Shown here piece after piece: positions 8,394-16,573 of a DNA stretch of 59,907 bases. Within the stretch, counting starts at the first letter, position 1; each line of letters starts with the position of its first letter. Below the pieces are notes generated by a model. The model was not told the origin of the DNA. It saw nothing but the letters and a program-made list of their open reading frames with translations, and searched no databases. The translations under genes and the position numbers were made by a program. Source of the DNA: a virus; IMG/VR virus record IMGVR_UViG_3300009130_000036, positions 1 to 59,907 of that record, one strand, 5' to 3'.

Positions 8394-10742
8394 GTGAAAG
8401 AAACTGAAATTTATAGAAACGTAATATTCCTAGGTGACGTAAACGTTAATAACGAATATAATCTGCCAACATCAGCAGGTGCAACTGGACATGTGTTAAC
8501 ATACAATGGATCTGGAGAAGCAGTATGGTCAAGTTTAGGATCTTTATCATTAACAACTAACGATGTTGCAGAAGGAATAAGTCAATACTTTACTCAAGAA
8601 AGAGCCGAAGATGTAGTTGGAAATCTGATCCAAGATGGAACAGGTATTACTTGGAACTATGACGATGTTGCTAATTTAATGACAGGTAATGTTACGTTAG
8701 CGCCATTTAGCACTATAAACTTAGCCGAAGGAGCAACTGCTCTATATTTTACAGAAGAAAGAGTAGACGACAGAGTTTCTAATCTAATAGTAGGAGGAAC
8801 TGGTATTAATTTCATATATGATGACGGAGCAGATACTTTAACTGCATCTATTGATTTCGGAGAGTTTAATGCTGATCAAATCACTGAGGGAAATAATAAC
8901 TTATATTTTACTGACGAAAGAGTTGATGACCGAGTTGCACTATTAATTAAAGATGGAACTGGAATTACTTGGAGTTATAATGATGGAGCAGGAGCCCTTA
9001 CTCCTACTGTAACATTAGCACCGTTTACAACTGCAGCGCTTGCAGAAGGAGCAACTGCTCTATATTTTACAGAAGAAAGAGTAGACGATAGAGTGTCTAG
9101 TTTAATTATAGATTCAGCGACGGTTACTTGGAATTATAACGACGGATCTAATACTTTATCTGCCAGTGCAATACCTGCAATACAAGTTGAAAAAGGAGGA
9201 ACTTTAGAATCAACTAGACCTACTTTAAACTTTATAGAAGGAACTGGAATATCTATATCTGTTTTTGATAACGGCGTTAATAATAGATCAGACATTACAA
9301 TAAACTCTACAGGTAGCGGAGGCGGAGTGTTTGAGGAATCTACTGGAACTCAATCTACTATTAGAACAGGATCTAACTCAGTTGCATTAAATAGCTATAA
9401 CTCAGTGTTAGCAGGAGTTAATAACTCGGCATCTGGAGCATATCATTCATTGATAGTAGGAGGAACAGGTAACTCTACAAGTGGAGCACCTTTTAACTAC
9501 GTAATTCAAGGTAACAATAACACTGCTAGCGGATATCACGGAGGAGTATTAAGTGGATCTAATAATGGTGGAAATGCAACATATGGATTAGTATTGAACG
9601 GATCGGGAAACGTGGTAAACGGAGGAGGTACTTATTCTATTGTAGGAGGTAGCAGTAACGTAGCAAGCTCTAGCAACTCAGTTATATTTGGATCAAATAA
9701 CATTTCTGAATCATCATATGCTCATATAACAGGTTCAGGTAATAAATCAGTAGGAGGTTGGTCAAATCATATAATAAATGGTACAGGTAATACTGCCGAT
9801 GGAACACATTCTACAATATTAAACGGTAATAACGGAACTGCATCAGGTTCATATGCAACTGTTATAAACGGAACATCTAATATAGCAGCAGGAGATAGAT
9901 CAGTAGTTACAGGTCTACAGAATAGAATACTTCTTGCAGGTGCTTATGGAGCGATACTTAATGGTTCTGATAATACTGTTAATGCACCTTACGTAATAGC
10001 AGCTGGAATTGGTAATAGCGCATCAGCAAGTGCTAATAATTCACTAGTTATAGGTAGCGTGAATACGATAGACGCTCCTTATACTAGCATAATAGGAAGA
10101 CACAGCACAACTGCAGGATATACTGGAGCAAATATAATCGGAATAGGTATTACTGCAAATTCTGAAAATACTACTTTTGTTAATGCGTTGAATTTAGCTG
10201 ATAATTTAACTGAGAATAATACTGAAGATGCTGTTCTAGTACGAAATAATACAACAGGTAAAGTTGAAACTAGGGACGCTAATACTCTTAGTGGAGTATC
10301 TGTATTAGAAGGTAATGGACAGACTGTTGCTTCTGGAACTGGAGTTGAAACTTCACTTAGAACTATAACAATACCTGCAAATACTCTTAGAACCAATGGA
10401 TCTGCTATAACGGTTCAATTAGGAGGAGGATTTGGATCTGATTCAGGTAGCCAGGACTTCAGAATTAAATTCAACGGAAACGAAATGTATGCTAAAAATG
10501 TTACAGGTAGTACTTCAATTTCTGAATTCGATGCAAAGGTTGTGATAACTAGATGGAATAATACCTTTATTAAAGCATACACTACAATGCTAATAAATGG
10601 ACAACCGGTAGAACATGAATCGTATGTTGAATTTTCTCTAGATTTAACTAACAATGCATACATAATCGACATAACAGGAGAATCCGTAGCAGGATCTCAA
10701 GTTAGTATATACTCAAGTTTAACGACTGCGATGGTAGTTTAA
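8394..10742 (+). CDS. Long tail fibre with repeat modules and YadA-head-like beta-roll
   Basis: The 782-residue protein starts with GTG. Residues about 20-45 contain LPTSAGATGHVLTYNGSGEA, a common fibre N-terminal motif. Residues about 60-250 hold four copies of a roughly 50-residue module with the core LAEGATALYFTEERVDDRVS and a GTGITWNYDD partner. Residues about 320-600 are a long series of 14-16-residue NNSASGAYHSLIVGG-type repeats, like the head beta-roll of trimeric autotransporter adhesins. The last 100 residues form a separate beta domain (FRIKFNGNEMYAKNV...). A trimeric receptor-binding fibre is the likely role. It abuts the convergent tube-like gene with no gap. Confidence 0.8.
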   Translation: MKETEIYRNVIFLGDVNVNNEYNLPTSAGATGHVLTYNGSGEAVWSSLGSLSLTTNDVAEGISQYFTQERAEDVVGNLIQDGTGITWNYDDVANLMTGNVTLAPFSTINLAEGATALYFTEERVDDRVSNLIVGGTGINFIYDDGADTLTASIDFGEFNADQITEGNNNLYFTDERVDDRVALLIKDGTGITWSYNDGAGALTPTVTLAPFTTAALAEGATALYFTEERVDDRVSSLIIDSATVTWNYNDGSNTLSASAIPAIQVEKGGTLESTRPTLNFIEGTGISISVFDNGVNNRSDITINSTGSGGGVFEESTGTQSTIRTGSNSVALNSYNSVLAGVNNSASGAYHSLIVGGTGNSTSGAPFNYVIQGNNNTASGYHGGVLSGSNNGGNATYGLVLNGSGNVVNGGGTYSIVGGSSNVASSSNSVIFGSNNISESSYAHITGSGNKSVGGWSNHIINGTGNTADGTHSTILNGNNGTASGSYATVINGTSNIAAGDRSVVTGLQNRILLAGAYGAILNGSDNTVNAPYVIAAGIGNSASASANNSLVIGSVNTIDAPYTSIIGRHSTTAGYTGANIIGIGITANSENTTFVNALNLADNLTENNTEDAVLVRNNTTGKVETRDANTLSGVSVLEGNGQTVASGTGVETSLRTITIPANTLRTNGSAITVQLGGGFGSDSGSQDFRIKFNGNEMYAKNVTGSTSISEFDAKVVITRWNNTFIKAYTTMLINGQPVEHESYVEFSLDLTNNAYIIDITGESVAGSQVSIYSSLTTAMVV

Positions 10743-11288
10743 TCAAAAGTCTAGAGATAAATCAAAATCTAAATAATTAAACTTAGCAGTAAAGGTCTTA
10801 AAATCAGGAGTAACTGAACTATAAGAAAGCTTAATCCCATCCTGTCCGAACAAGATGGGTTTTTTGAATATTACTGAAGATACTATGAATCCTTCATTAT
10901 TCAAAAGAGATAATCGCATAGGTTCTAAAGACTGTTCTCTATTATCAAAGTTTAAAAAGTTTAGAGCATTATCTAGAAATATGAAGTAATTTAAATAAGC
11001 GTCAGATAATTTAAAAGTAATAGTAAATTGTCTTTTAAACAAATCTTCAATAGGTTTAGAACTTTTATATTCTTGTCTTTTACCTAGCGTTCTAGTCTGA
11101 CCTGGTAGAGACATGTCCCATCCTGGAAATTCTATCTGTTGAACAGTAGATGACATAAAATCTTCTAACGTATCATAAGGTAAAACTAATTGTTTAAAAT
11201 ACTTCTTATACTTCTCTTGAATTTCTTTATTAAAGAAATTAGGAGGGAAAAAGAATGCAAATCCGTTATTTCTAGCGTTTAATATCAT
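10743..11288 (-). CDS. Tail tube-like or baseplate tube protein
   Basis: The 181-residue protein has the size and strand pattern of phage tail-tube fold proteins: TVQQIEFPGWDMSLPGQTRT in the first part, then paired strands RQFTITFKLSDAYLNYFIFL and the end SYSSVTPDFKTFTAKFNYLD. Contractile-tail phages use such proteins for the tube or for the baseplate tube adaptor (T4 gp19, gp48, gp54 group). The assignment rests on length and layout, not on a definite motif. It is the last gene of the minus-strand virion module, and the next gene upstream overlaps its ATG by 4 bases. Confidence 0.45.
   Translation of the reverse strand: MILNARNNGFAFFFPPNFFNKEIQEKYKKYFKQLVLPYDTLEDFMSSTVQQIEFPGWDMSLPGQTRTLGKRQEYKSSKPIEDLFKRQFTITFKLSDAYLNYFIFLDNALNFLNFDNREQSLEPMRLSLLNNEGFIVSSVIFKKPILFGQDGIKLSYSSVTPDFKTFTAKFNYLDFDLSLDF
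10836..10865 (+). terminator. Rho-independent terminator for the fibre gene, inside the opposing gene
   Basis: The stem CCCATC / GATGGG (with an inner TGT/ACA pairing around CCGA) is followed by six T residues on the plus strand. It lies about 95 bases past the stop of the 8394-10742 fibre gene and inside the coding sequence of the convergent minus-strand gene. Confidence 0.6.
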
Positions 11289-11938
11289 TTCTTAGTTTTA
11301 GACTTTTTAACATTTGCCCATGATTTACTAGGAGTAGCTTTATTTACTCTAGCCATTGCCCATTGATGAGCAGTCATTCCAGGTCTAGACCCTGAGCTAT
11401 AAAATGCTCCAAGTCCTTTAATGTATTCTTGTTTTAGGCTTGAAAACGTATATCCTTTCTCATCTGCTACTTTTCTTATTTTATCTTCAGTCGCTTTACT
11501 TAAATTTCCTTTTTTAGCTTCATTTAGATTTTTTCTCTCTTCTTTTTCCATATTATCTCTAAGAGAGTATGCCTCCTTCTTCTTGCCTTTCTTTAGTAAT
11601 TCTTGTGCTTTATCTAGCATCTTATCCCTTTTACTTCCTTCTGGTGCTTTATATATTGCAGGATGATTGCTTTTCTTTTCAAGAATTTGCTTTTTATAAT
11701 TTGGAAAGTCTAAAACGTTAGATTCATCTATAGGACCTCTTGGTATTTTGTTGTTTATAAAGTCAAATACTTGATCTATATTTTCCTTCGCAACAGTGAT
11801 ATGATCATCTGCCCAATCGTGTCCATTATTTAGCATGTGTTCTATTAAGTTAGGATCAATACGCATCATATCTTCTAATTGAGATATCATCTGCTTGATG
11901 TTACTAAAGAACATATAGTTTCCTGATTTATGACTCAT
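11285..11938 (-). CDS. Basic virion-module protein with GSRPGMTAHQWAMARVN motif
   Basis: The 217-residue protein has a helical N-terminal part (SNIKQMISQLEDMMRIDPNL), a charged, lysine-rich middle (about residues 90-150), and the C-terminal motif FYSSGSRPGMTAHQWAMARV followed by a basic tail KSWANVKKSKTKK. This C-terminal motif is common in phage proteins of unknown function (from memory DUF5824-like; a profile search would settle it). The many charged helices suggest a nucleic-acid or head-associated protein. It overlaps both neighbours (4 and 11 bases). Confidence 0.55.
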   Translation of the reverse strand: MSHKSGNYMFFSNIKQMISQLEDMMRIDPNLIEHMLNNGHDWADDHITVAKENIDQVFDFINNKIPRGPIDESNVLDFPNYKKQILEKKSNHPAIYKAPEGSKRDKMLDKAQELLKKGKKKEAYSLRDNMEKEERKNLNEAKKGNLSKATEDKIRKVADEKGYTFSSLKQEYIKGLGAFYSSGSRPGMTAHQWAMARVNKATPSKSWANVKKSKTKK

Positions 11939-12185
11939 TTTTTATTTTATTTATTTTAAGTTTAAGCGATCCACTTCCCTTTATTAATCTATGGAACGTT
12001 TCTCTTTTTATAAATACTTTACTATTGAGACTTTCTGGCAATTGATTATCTAATTGAATTTTCCAATCAGTATTTTCAATAGATTCTATGATTCTATCTT
12101 CCTCGTCTCTATGCCATATAAGTTCACTCTCGTCAACTGTATCCTCAAAGATGCGTATTTTATTATTATCAATGTAAGGTTTCAT
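11928..12185 (-). CDS. Small acidic protein, unknown
   Basis: The 85-residue protein begins MKPYIDNNKIRIFEDTVDES and ends SGSLKLKINKIKNES. It is acidic in the first half and basic at the end. No motif is recognised. It is held tightly between two virion-module genes (1-base spacing upstream, 11-base overlap downstream), so it is probably translated as part of the late operon. Confidence 0.55.
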   Translation of the reverse strand: MKPYIDNNKIRIFEDTVDESELIWHRDEEDRIIESIENTDWKIQLDNQLPESLNSKVFIKRETFHRLIKGSGSLKLKINKIKNES

Positions 12186-12743
12186 CTACCAATATCCAGG
12201 ATATGTCTTGCCACCCCATAAGTGTGCATATTTATTAATTCTACACGCCCAATATCCTGCTTTTGTTTTATCTTTCTTTTCTTTACATTTATGTCTAGCT
12301 GCAAAGCTTTTTCTTGCTTTTGGGTTACTCACTTTAGCATTTAATCCAGGATCTCCGAATTGTATCTTTTTAACTCTTCCGGTTTTAGGATTTTTAACGT
12401 ATACTACGTATTTCTTAGATCCTCCTCGTCGAGGTTTATTTAGCTCAACATCCTTTCCTTGATATTCTGCCTCTAGGACTAGATCGAGCGCAACTTCTTT
12501 TCCATCATAAAAATCAGTAAGACCTAGATCAGTTGTTTCAAAAAGAGAGCTGTCCATATCTTCTAAAATAAGAGAACCTTTAAAATATAAGTACCTTGCT
12601 TCTTTTAATATATCTACATGAGACTCAGATCCTGGTCTAAATATAGATTCGCATATAGATATATTATTGTCTATATGATATCTTAAATTCTCAGATATTA
12701 ATTGAGAACCTTTAAATTGGCTATATGTTGATATTCTATTCAT
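12186..12743 (-). CDS. Probable packaged head protein with basic C-terminal domain
   Basis: The 185-residue protein has an N-terminal segment MNRISTYSQFKGSQLISE|N (IxE at residues 16-18). This resembles the T4 capsid-targeting sequence, which the prohead protease cuts after [L/I]xE. The C-terminal 80 residues are strongly basic (KYVVYVKNPKTGRVKKIQFG, RKSFAARHKCKEKKDKTKAG, YWACRINKYAHLWGG). This basic motif is found in other marine phage virion proteins. DNA contact inside the head is plausible. Its start overlaps the stop of the upstream gene by one base. Confidence 0.55.
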   Translation of the reverse strand: MNRISTYSQFKGSQLISENLRYHIDNNISICESIFRPGSESHVDILKEARYLYFKGSLILEDMDSSLFETTDLGLTDFYDGKEVALDLVLEAEYQGKDVELNKPRRGGSKKYVVYVKNPKTGRVKKIQFGDPGLNAKVSNPKARKSFAARHKCKEKKDKTKAGYWACRINKYAHLWGGKTYPGYW

Positions 12744-13531
12744 TATTCAGCGGTTGGATAATCTTGATCAGTCCATGTTTGACTTAGGTTTGAGTTACTT
12801 CCGCTCAGATTAGTATTAGAACCAAAATGTCTAATGACATTACCTTTTTCTCTAGTTGATGATTGATCAAAGCTAGGATAATAAGTTTCCATGCTAACTT
12901 GTAAGCTAGTTTCTACAGTAGTATCGTCTTTATACGTAAAGTTGTATTTCTTATCATTGGATATAGATTCTGGAAATTTAATTTGAGCAGGTATTCTTAT
13001 TCCTCTATATTGATAATATGTAACAATATTAGCATAGTAAAAATCAAATATCTTTTCTGTTATTTTAAACGTTTTATTTAGATTATCACTTATTATTTTT
13101 AAATCGAAAGTCAATTTCATAGGAAGTGTTCTTAATCTGGATGAATAAGCCTTCATGATTTTTTCATCGTTATCTCCTCTTTCCTCTTGAGTGAAAGTTC
13201 CTCTTACAAAAGGATTAGTAATATCAGAACTTTGTATTCCAAAATTAGTTAATGTAACAATTCCCCTAGGAACTTGGTCATAATTTCCTTCTGCAAACTT
13301 AGGATATTTGCATACTCCATCAGGAACATCAATAAAAAAATCTTGCATAAATCCTTGATTACCTGCAAAGTTATAGAAGAAGGGAACTTCATGTTTAGTT
13401 ATCTCGTCGTTTCTAGCAAGATCTATAATTATCTTTCTATTTAACACATCAAGTAAAGAAAGAGTTGCATTTCTTAAAAAGATATCCTGAGTATTAGAGT
13501 TTTCTATATTTTCGTGATTAGAAATCTGCAT
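12743..13531 (-). CDS. Tail completion/sheath-stabiliser-like protein (gp15-like)
   Basis: The 262-residue protein has the layout seen in T4 gp15-type tail completion proteins. An N-terminal helix pair is followed by a loop naming VPFFYNFAGNQGFMQDFF, then RLRTLPMKLTFDLKIISDNL and NKTFKITEKIFDFYYANIVT, with a closing beta region (RIPAQIKFPESIS). The phrase LPMKLTFDLKI followed by a helix ending ILPFF-like is what I rely on. The last 30 residues are Ser/Asn-rich. In T4 this protein closes the tail tube and meets the neck. Confidence is moderate. Confidence 0.45.
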   Translation of the reverse strand: MQISNHENIENSNTQDIFLRNATLSLLDVLNRKIIIDLARNDEITKHEVPFFYNFAGNQGFMQDFFIDVPDGVCKYPKFAEGNYDQVPRGIVTLTNFGIQSSDITNPFVRGTFTQEERGDNDEKIMKAYSSRLRTLPMKLTFDLKIISDNLNKTFKITEKIFDFYYANIVTYYQYRGIRIPAQIKFPESISNDKKYNFTYKDDTTVETSLQVSMETYYPSFDQSSTREKGNVIRHFGSNTNLSGSNSNLSQTWTDQDYPTAE

Positions 13532-13536
13532 AAGTA

Positions 13537-15681
13537 TTATCTGTTTTTAGCGATATACGGTAAGTCTAATTGAGGCTTACAGTTATCTATTAATATAAGT
13601 TTAGATTCGTCTTTAATGTATTGTTGACTTAGAATAAAATCGTGATCTTCTTCTTTTATCATCGTATTGAATAATCTAATATTCGCAACTAACATATCAG
13701 AAGAAGGAAGATAATATCTACCTTCTAAATTAAATTCAGAAGTAGTGAAAGAAGATTGACTTTCGTATACTTTTGCAAAGTCAGTATGGTTATGCATATC
13801 AGCAGGATCTTCTAAAATAGAATATAAATAAACTCCACTTTGATTAAATTCATTAGATAGGCAAACTACTAGGCTATACCATTCTCCAGTATTAATTACT
13901 GGTATGTTATGCACTTGATCTACTCCGTTAATCGTTACAGTTATTGCAAATGTTCCGTCTGTAGCAGATCCTGAATTCTTAACAAATTCTCCACTTATCT
14001 TAATTCCTGAATCTGTTTCATTATCGTATCCATTGATAAAGTGAACTACTTCGCTTGATATGTTTAAATTAAACAAAGAAGTAAATGATAGATTACATAC
14101 ATCACTAGTATTAAATGTAGGTTTAGCATTATATACAACTGAAGCTTCTCTAATTTTAAATGTTACAATATCATCAGTTCCGTCTACATCTGTCATAAGA
14201 TTCTTTTGTTTATTAAATGATAAGTCATTGTATGCTTCTATTCTAATATATCTTCCTGATTCAGATTGACCGTCATGATTAGGAAGAGTATCAAAAGGAG
14301 CTCTTACTCTAATAAATTTAGAAAGAGTACCTCTAACATTTTTATCAGAAGTAACTATTGCATTATTTCTCCATAAAGTATATAAATCACTTCCTTGGTA
14401 TGCTAATGCTACGTTATAACTAGATTGATCTCCATCATTAATACTAGGAAGATTCTCTAAATTAATACTGTTAGAAACTGCAGGTGAATCATTAGTAAAC
14501 TTATAAGTTGCGTTAACTGGATTAATTGCACCTAAATCGTAATAGCTATCTATTAAAGACGCATGATTGAAGTTATACTTAAGAGATCTTAATCTGAGAT
14601 CGGGATGTATCGCATTTCTAGAAGGATCAAATCTTTGAGATATTGTCGAATATTGATCAGGCATTGTAGCATCCTCTATGTCACGTTCTACTTCTGCACC
14701 GAATAGATCTTCAGCTGACTGTACAACGTTGTCTAGGAAGTTACGAGAATCATCTGTAAGCAACATATCAATATTCGGCTGATACTTCTTAAGAGTAATC
14801 TTCCAATAAGTAGGTTCCATCATAAATCCTCTGTGTAAATAACTACCTTGAATCTCATACATTCTATTAATTAAAGGAAAGTATAAGAAATCCCTATGTC
14901 TAGGAGTAGCAGTGCTTCCAAATATAGATTTGAAATACATATTGTCTACATGAATCTCAAAAGGCATTTCAAAATCTAATCCAAATTGTCCAAATTTAGG
15001 ATCGTTAGACGGGAAGTTATTTCCAGGAACTAATACTTTTAAACATTTACGATCTACATTCTTAAATAATGTCCATTCTTTAAATATAAAGTCTCCACTA
15101 TCAGATTCCGGAACAGTTCTAAAATAGACTACCTCGTGACCAAACATCGTATTAGTATAGAAAGAAAGTTCTTTGAACATTCCAACCGCACTATCTACTT
15201 CGTAAGGTTTAAATTCGGGATTAGTATTCGCAATGAACGCCTTAGCCTTTTCATCAGAGCTCTGTAAAACTGGAGAATAAGTATTCTCAACATCAGATGC
15301 TTGAGAAAATCTAAGCTTAATCTCATTTATTTCAAGAGTATTGTCCAACTCATTAGTTGTAGTATCATCATATTCGTATCTAACTTCAAAATAATAGTCA
15401 GTACAATCATCGAAGATAATATCATCAGCTTCTCCTAAATCAGAAGGTGAAATGGCATACCATAGGGACCAATCTAGCTTATTTCTAGAATATCTTATTG
15501 ATCTATTAAGATTATTTAAATCAATTGTACTCGGTGTACCTACGATGACATCTTCAACTAGGTCAGTGAATCCCGTAATACCTTTAATAGGATCAATCGT
15601 TGAATAGATTCTATAGTTTTTACTAAAAGTAATGGAATTTTTCTCCGGGTCGATTAATAATTTTATTGTAGTTTTTGCCAT
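13537..15681 (-). CDS. Large virion protein, possibly baseplate wedge, with lectin-like C-terminal domain
   Basis: The 714-residue protein has beta-rich N-terminal modules (WSLWYAISPSDLGEADD, YYFEVRYEYDDTTTNELDN). Residues about 250-300 hold FLYFPLINRMYEIQGSYLHR, then MMEPTYWKITLKKYQPNIDM, a block that looks conserved. Residues about 480-700 look like a concanavalin/LamG-type jelly roll (TGEWYSLVVCLSNEFNQSGV, LVANIRLFNTMIKEEDHDFI). No enzyme motif is visible. The place in the tail module suggests a baseplate part with a carbohydrate-binding end. A late box lies 22-35 bases upstream. Confidence 0.55.
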   Translation of the reverse strand: MAKTTIKLLIDPEKNSITFSKNYRIYSTIDPIKGITGFTDLVEDVIVGTPSTIDLNNLNRSIRYSRNKLDWSLWYAISPSDLGEADDIIFDDCTDYYFEVRYEYDDTTTNELDNTLEINEIKLRFSQASDVENTYSPVLQSSDEKAKAFIANTNPEFKPYEVDSAVGMFKELSFYTNTMFGHEVVYFRTVPESDSGDFIFKEWTLFKNVDRKCLKVLVPGNNFPSNDPKFGQFGLDFEMPFEIHVDNMYFKSIFGSTATPRHRDFLYFPLINRMYEIQGSYLHRGFMMEPTYWKITLKKYQPNIDMLLTDDSRNFLDNVVQSAEDLFGAEVERDIEDATMPDQYSTISQRFDPSRNAIHPDLRLRSLKYNFNHASLIDSYYDLGAINPVNATYKFTNDSPAVSNSINLENLPSINDGDQSSYNVALAYQGSDLYTLWRNNAIVTSDKNVRGTLSKFIRVRAPFDTLPNHDGQSESGRYIRIEAYNDLSFNKQKNLMTDVDGTDDIVTFKIREASVVYNAKPTFNTSDVCNLSFTSLFNLNISSEVVHFINGYDNETDSGIKISGEFVKNSGSATDGTFAITVTINGVDQVHNIPVINTGEWYSLVVCLSNEFNQSGVYLYSILEDPADMHNHTDFAKVYESQSSFTTSEFNLEGRYYLPSSDMLVANIRLFNTMIKEEDHDFILSQQYIKDESKLILIDNCKPQLDLPYIAKNR

Positions 15682-15702
15682 TAATGAGTTAAAATTACCT
15701 TT

Positions 15703-15716
15703 TTATTATTTATTCA
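15703..15716 (-). promoter_or_regulatory. Candidate late promoter box TGAATAAATAATAA
   Basis: Read on the minus strand, the box has the core AATAAATAAT and ends 21 bases before the ATG of the 714-residue virion gene, inside the divergent gap 15682-15762. Confidence 0.5.
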
Positions 15717-15762
15717 TAGATCCAAACTTAAACTGAATAGATTTTTTCGGTAGAAAATTAAT

Positions 15763-16572
15763 ATGAATAATAAAGACATACTAGATCCGTTATGGATTAC
15801 TAAAGGAGAAGGTAAAGGAATTGATGCCGAATACTCTAAGTATGTTCTACTTGCAGCGAATAAGAAGTATAGAGAACTATTAGACGAAGGTAACACTGAT
15901 AAGTTCTACGAAATACTCTTTCATTCTCTTAATCTTAATAATCTTGCTATTAACGGTAAGATATATGATTCTAAAATGAATGCGATTGCAAACGATCCTA
16001 AACTAAAACAAGTTAGAGAATATTTAATAGATATGTATTCTCTTCCTCAAGATATGATTGATATATTTAGAAATTCTAATCATATTCTTGTAACACTTCT
16101 AGTGGATTATCTAGATGAAATGATATATGCACTAGAGGAATCTAAATTATATTACCTGAATGAACATATACATGCTCAGAGAGAAATATTTATAATAAGA
16201 AACTATAATCCTGAGTTTAAATATGAAGTATGGAAACTTAAGTTCGACGGAAGATATAATTACTCGCATAACCTATCTAAGATAGAAGATCTTGAAATAA
16301 AAGAAGGTGAAGATTATACTTTAATGTCAGAGGTTAAAAGATCAGGAAACATGCAACTTAAGAATCTAAATACTGAGAAGAATGTCGTTTTTATATCTCA
16401 TGCTAAAGATTTAGAAAATACTAAGCAGATAATTAATTCTGTATCTAATTCTATTGTGTTTTATAGAGCGTTTGATAGGAATAATAAATTTAATCCTAGA
16501 ATCTTAGAAGAACTAAGAGAAGTTCTCCTAAGAGACAAAGTTATTCCTTTTGCTTTAAATTCTATCGTCTAA
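15763..16572 (+). CDS. Unidentified 269-residue protein on the plus strand within the minus-strand virion module
   Basis: The protein is mostly helical and charged (GIDAEYSKYVLLAANKKYRE, FYEILFHSLNLNNLAINGKI, MIYALEESKLYYLNEHIHAQ), with a C-terminal alpha/beta part (NVVFISHAKDLENTKQIINS, SIVFYRAFDRNNKFNPRI). No signal peptide, membrane segment or catalytic motif is seen. It is the only plus-strand gene between 10743 and 37913 and ends one base from the convergent fibre gene stop. It may be a regulator or an inserted accessory gene. The upstream motif TTTTCGGTAG also occurs before the resolvase gene at 37913. Confidence 0.7.
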   Translation: MNNKDILDPLWITKGEGKGIDAEYSKYVLLAANKKYRELLDEGNTDKFYEILFHSLNLNNLAINGKIYDSKMNAIANDPKLKQVREYLIDMYSLPQDMIDIFRNSNHILVTLLVDYLDEMIYALEESKLYYLNEHIHAQREIFIIRNYNPEFKYEVWKLKFDGRYNYSHNLSKIEDLEIKEGEDYTLMSEVKRSGNMQLKNLNTEKNVVFISHAKDLENTKQIINSVSNSIVFYRAFDRNNKFNPRILEELREVLLRDKVIPFALNSIV

Positions 16573-16573
16573 A

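Noticed and set aside
9340-10150. Repeated DNA in the long fibre gene as a CRISPR or tandem array
   Set aside because: The repeats are protein-level 14-16-residue motifs with varied codons, and there are no constant direct repeats with unique spacers.
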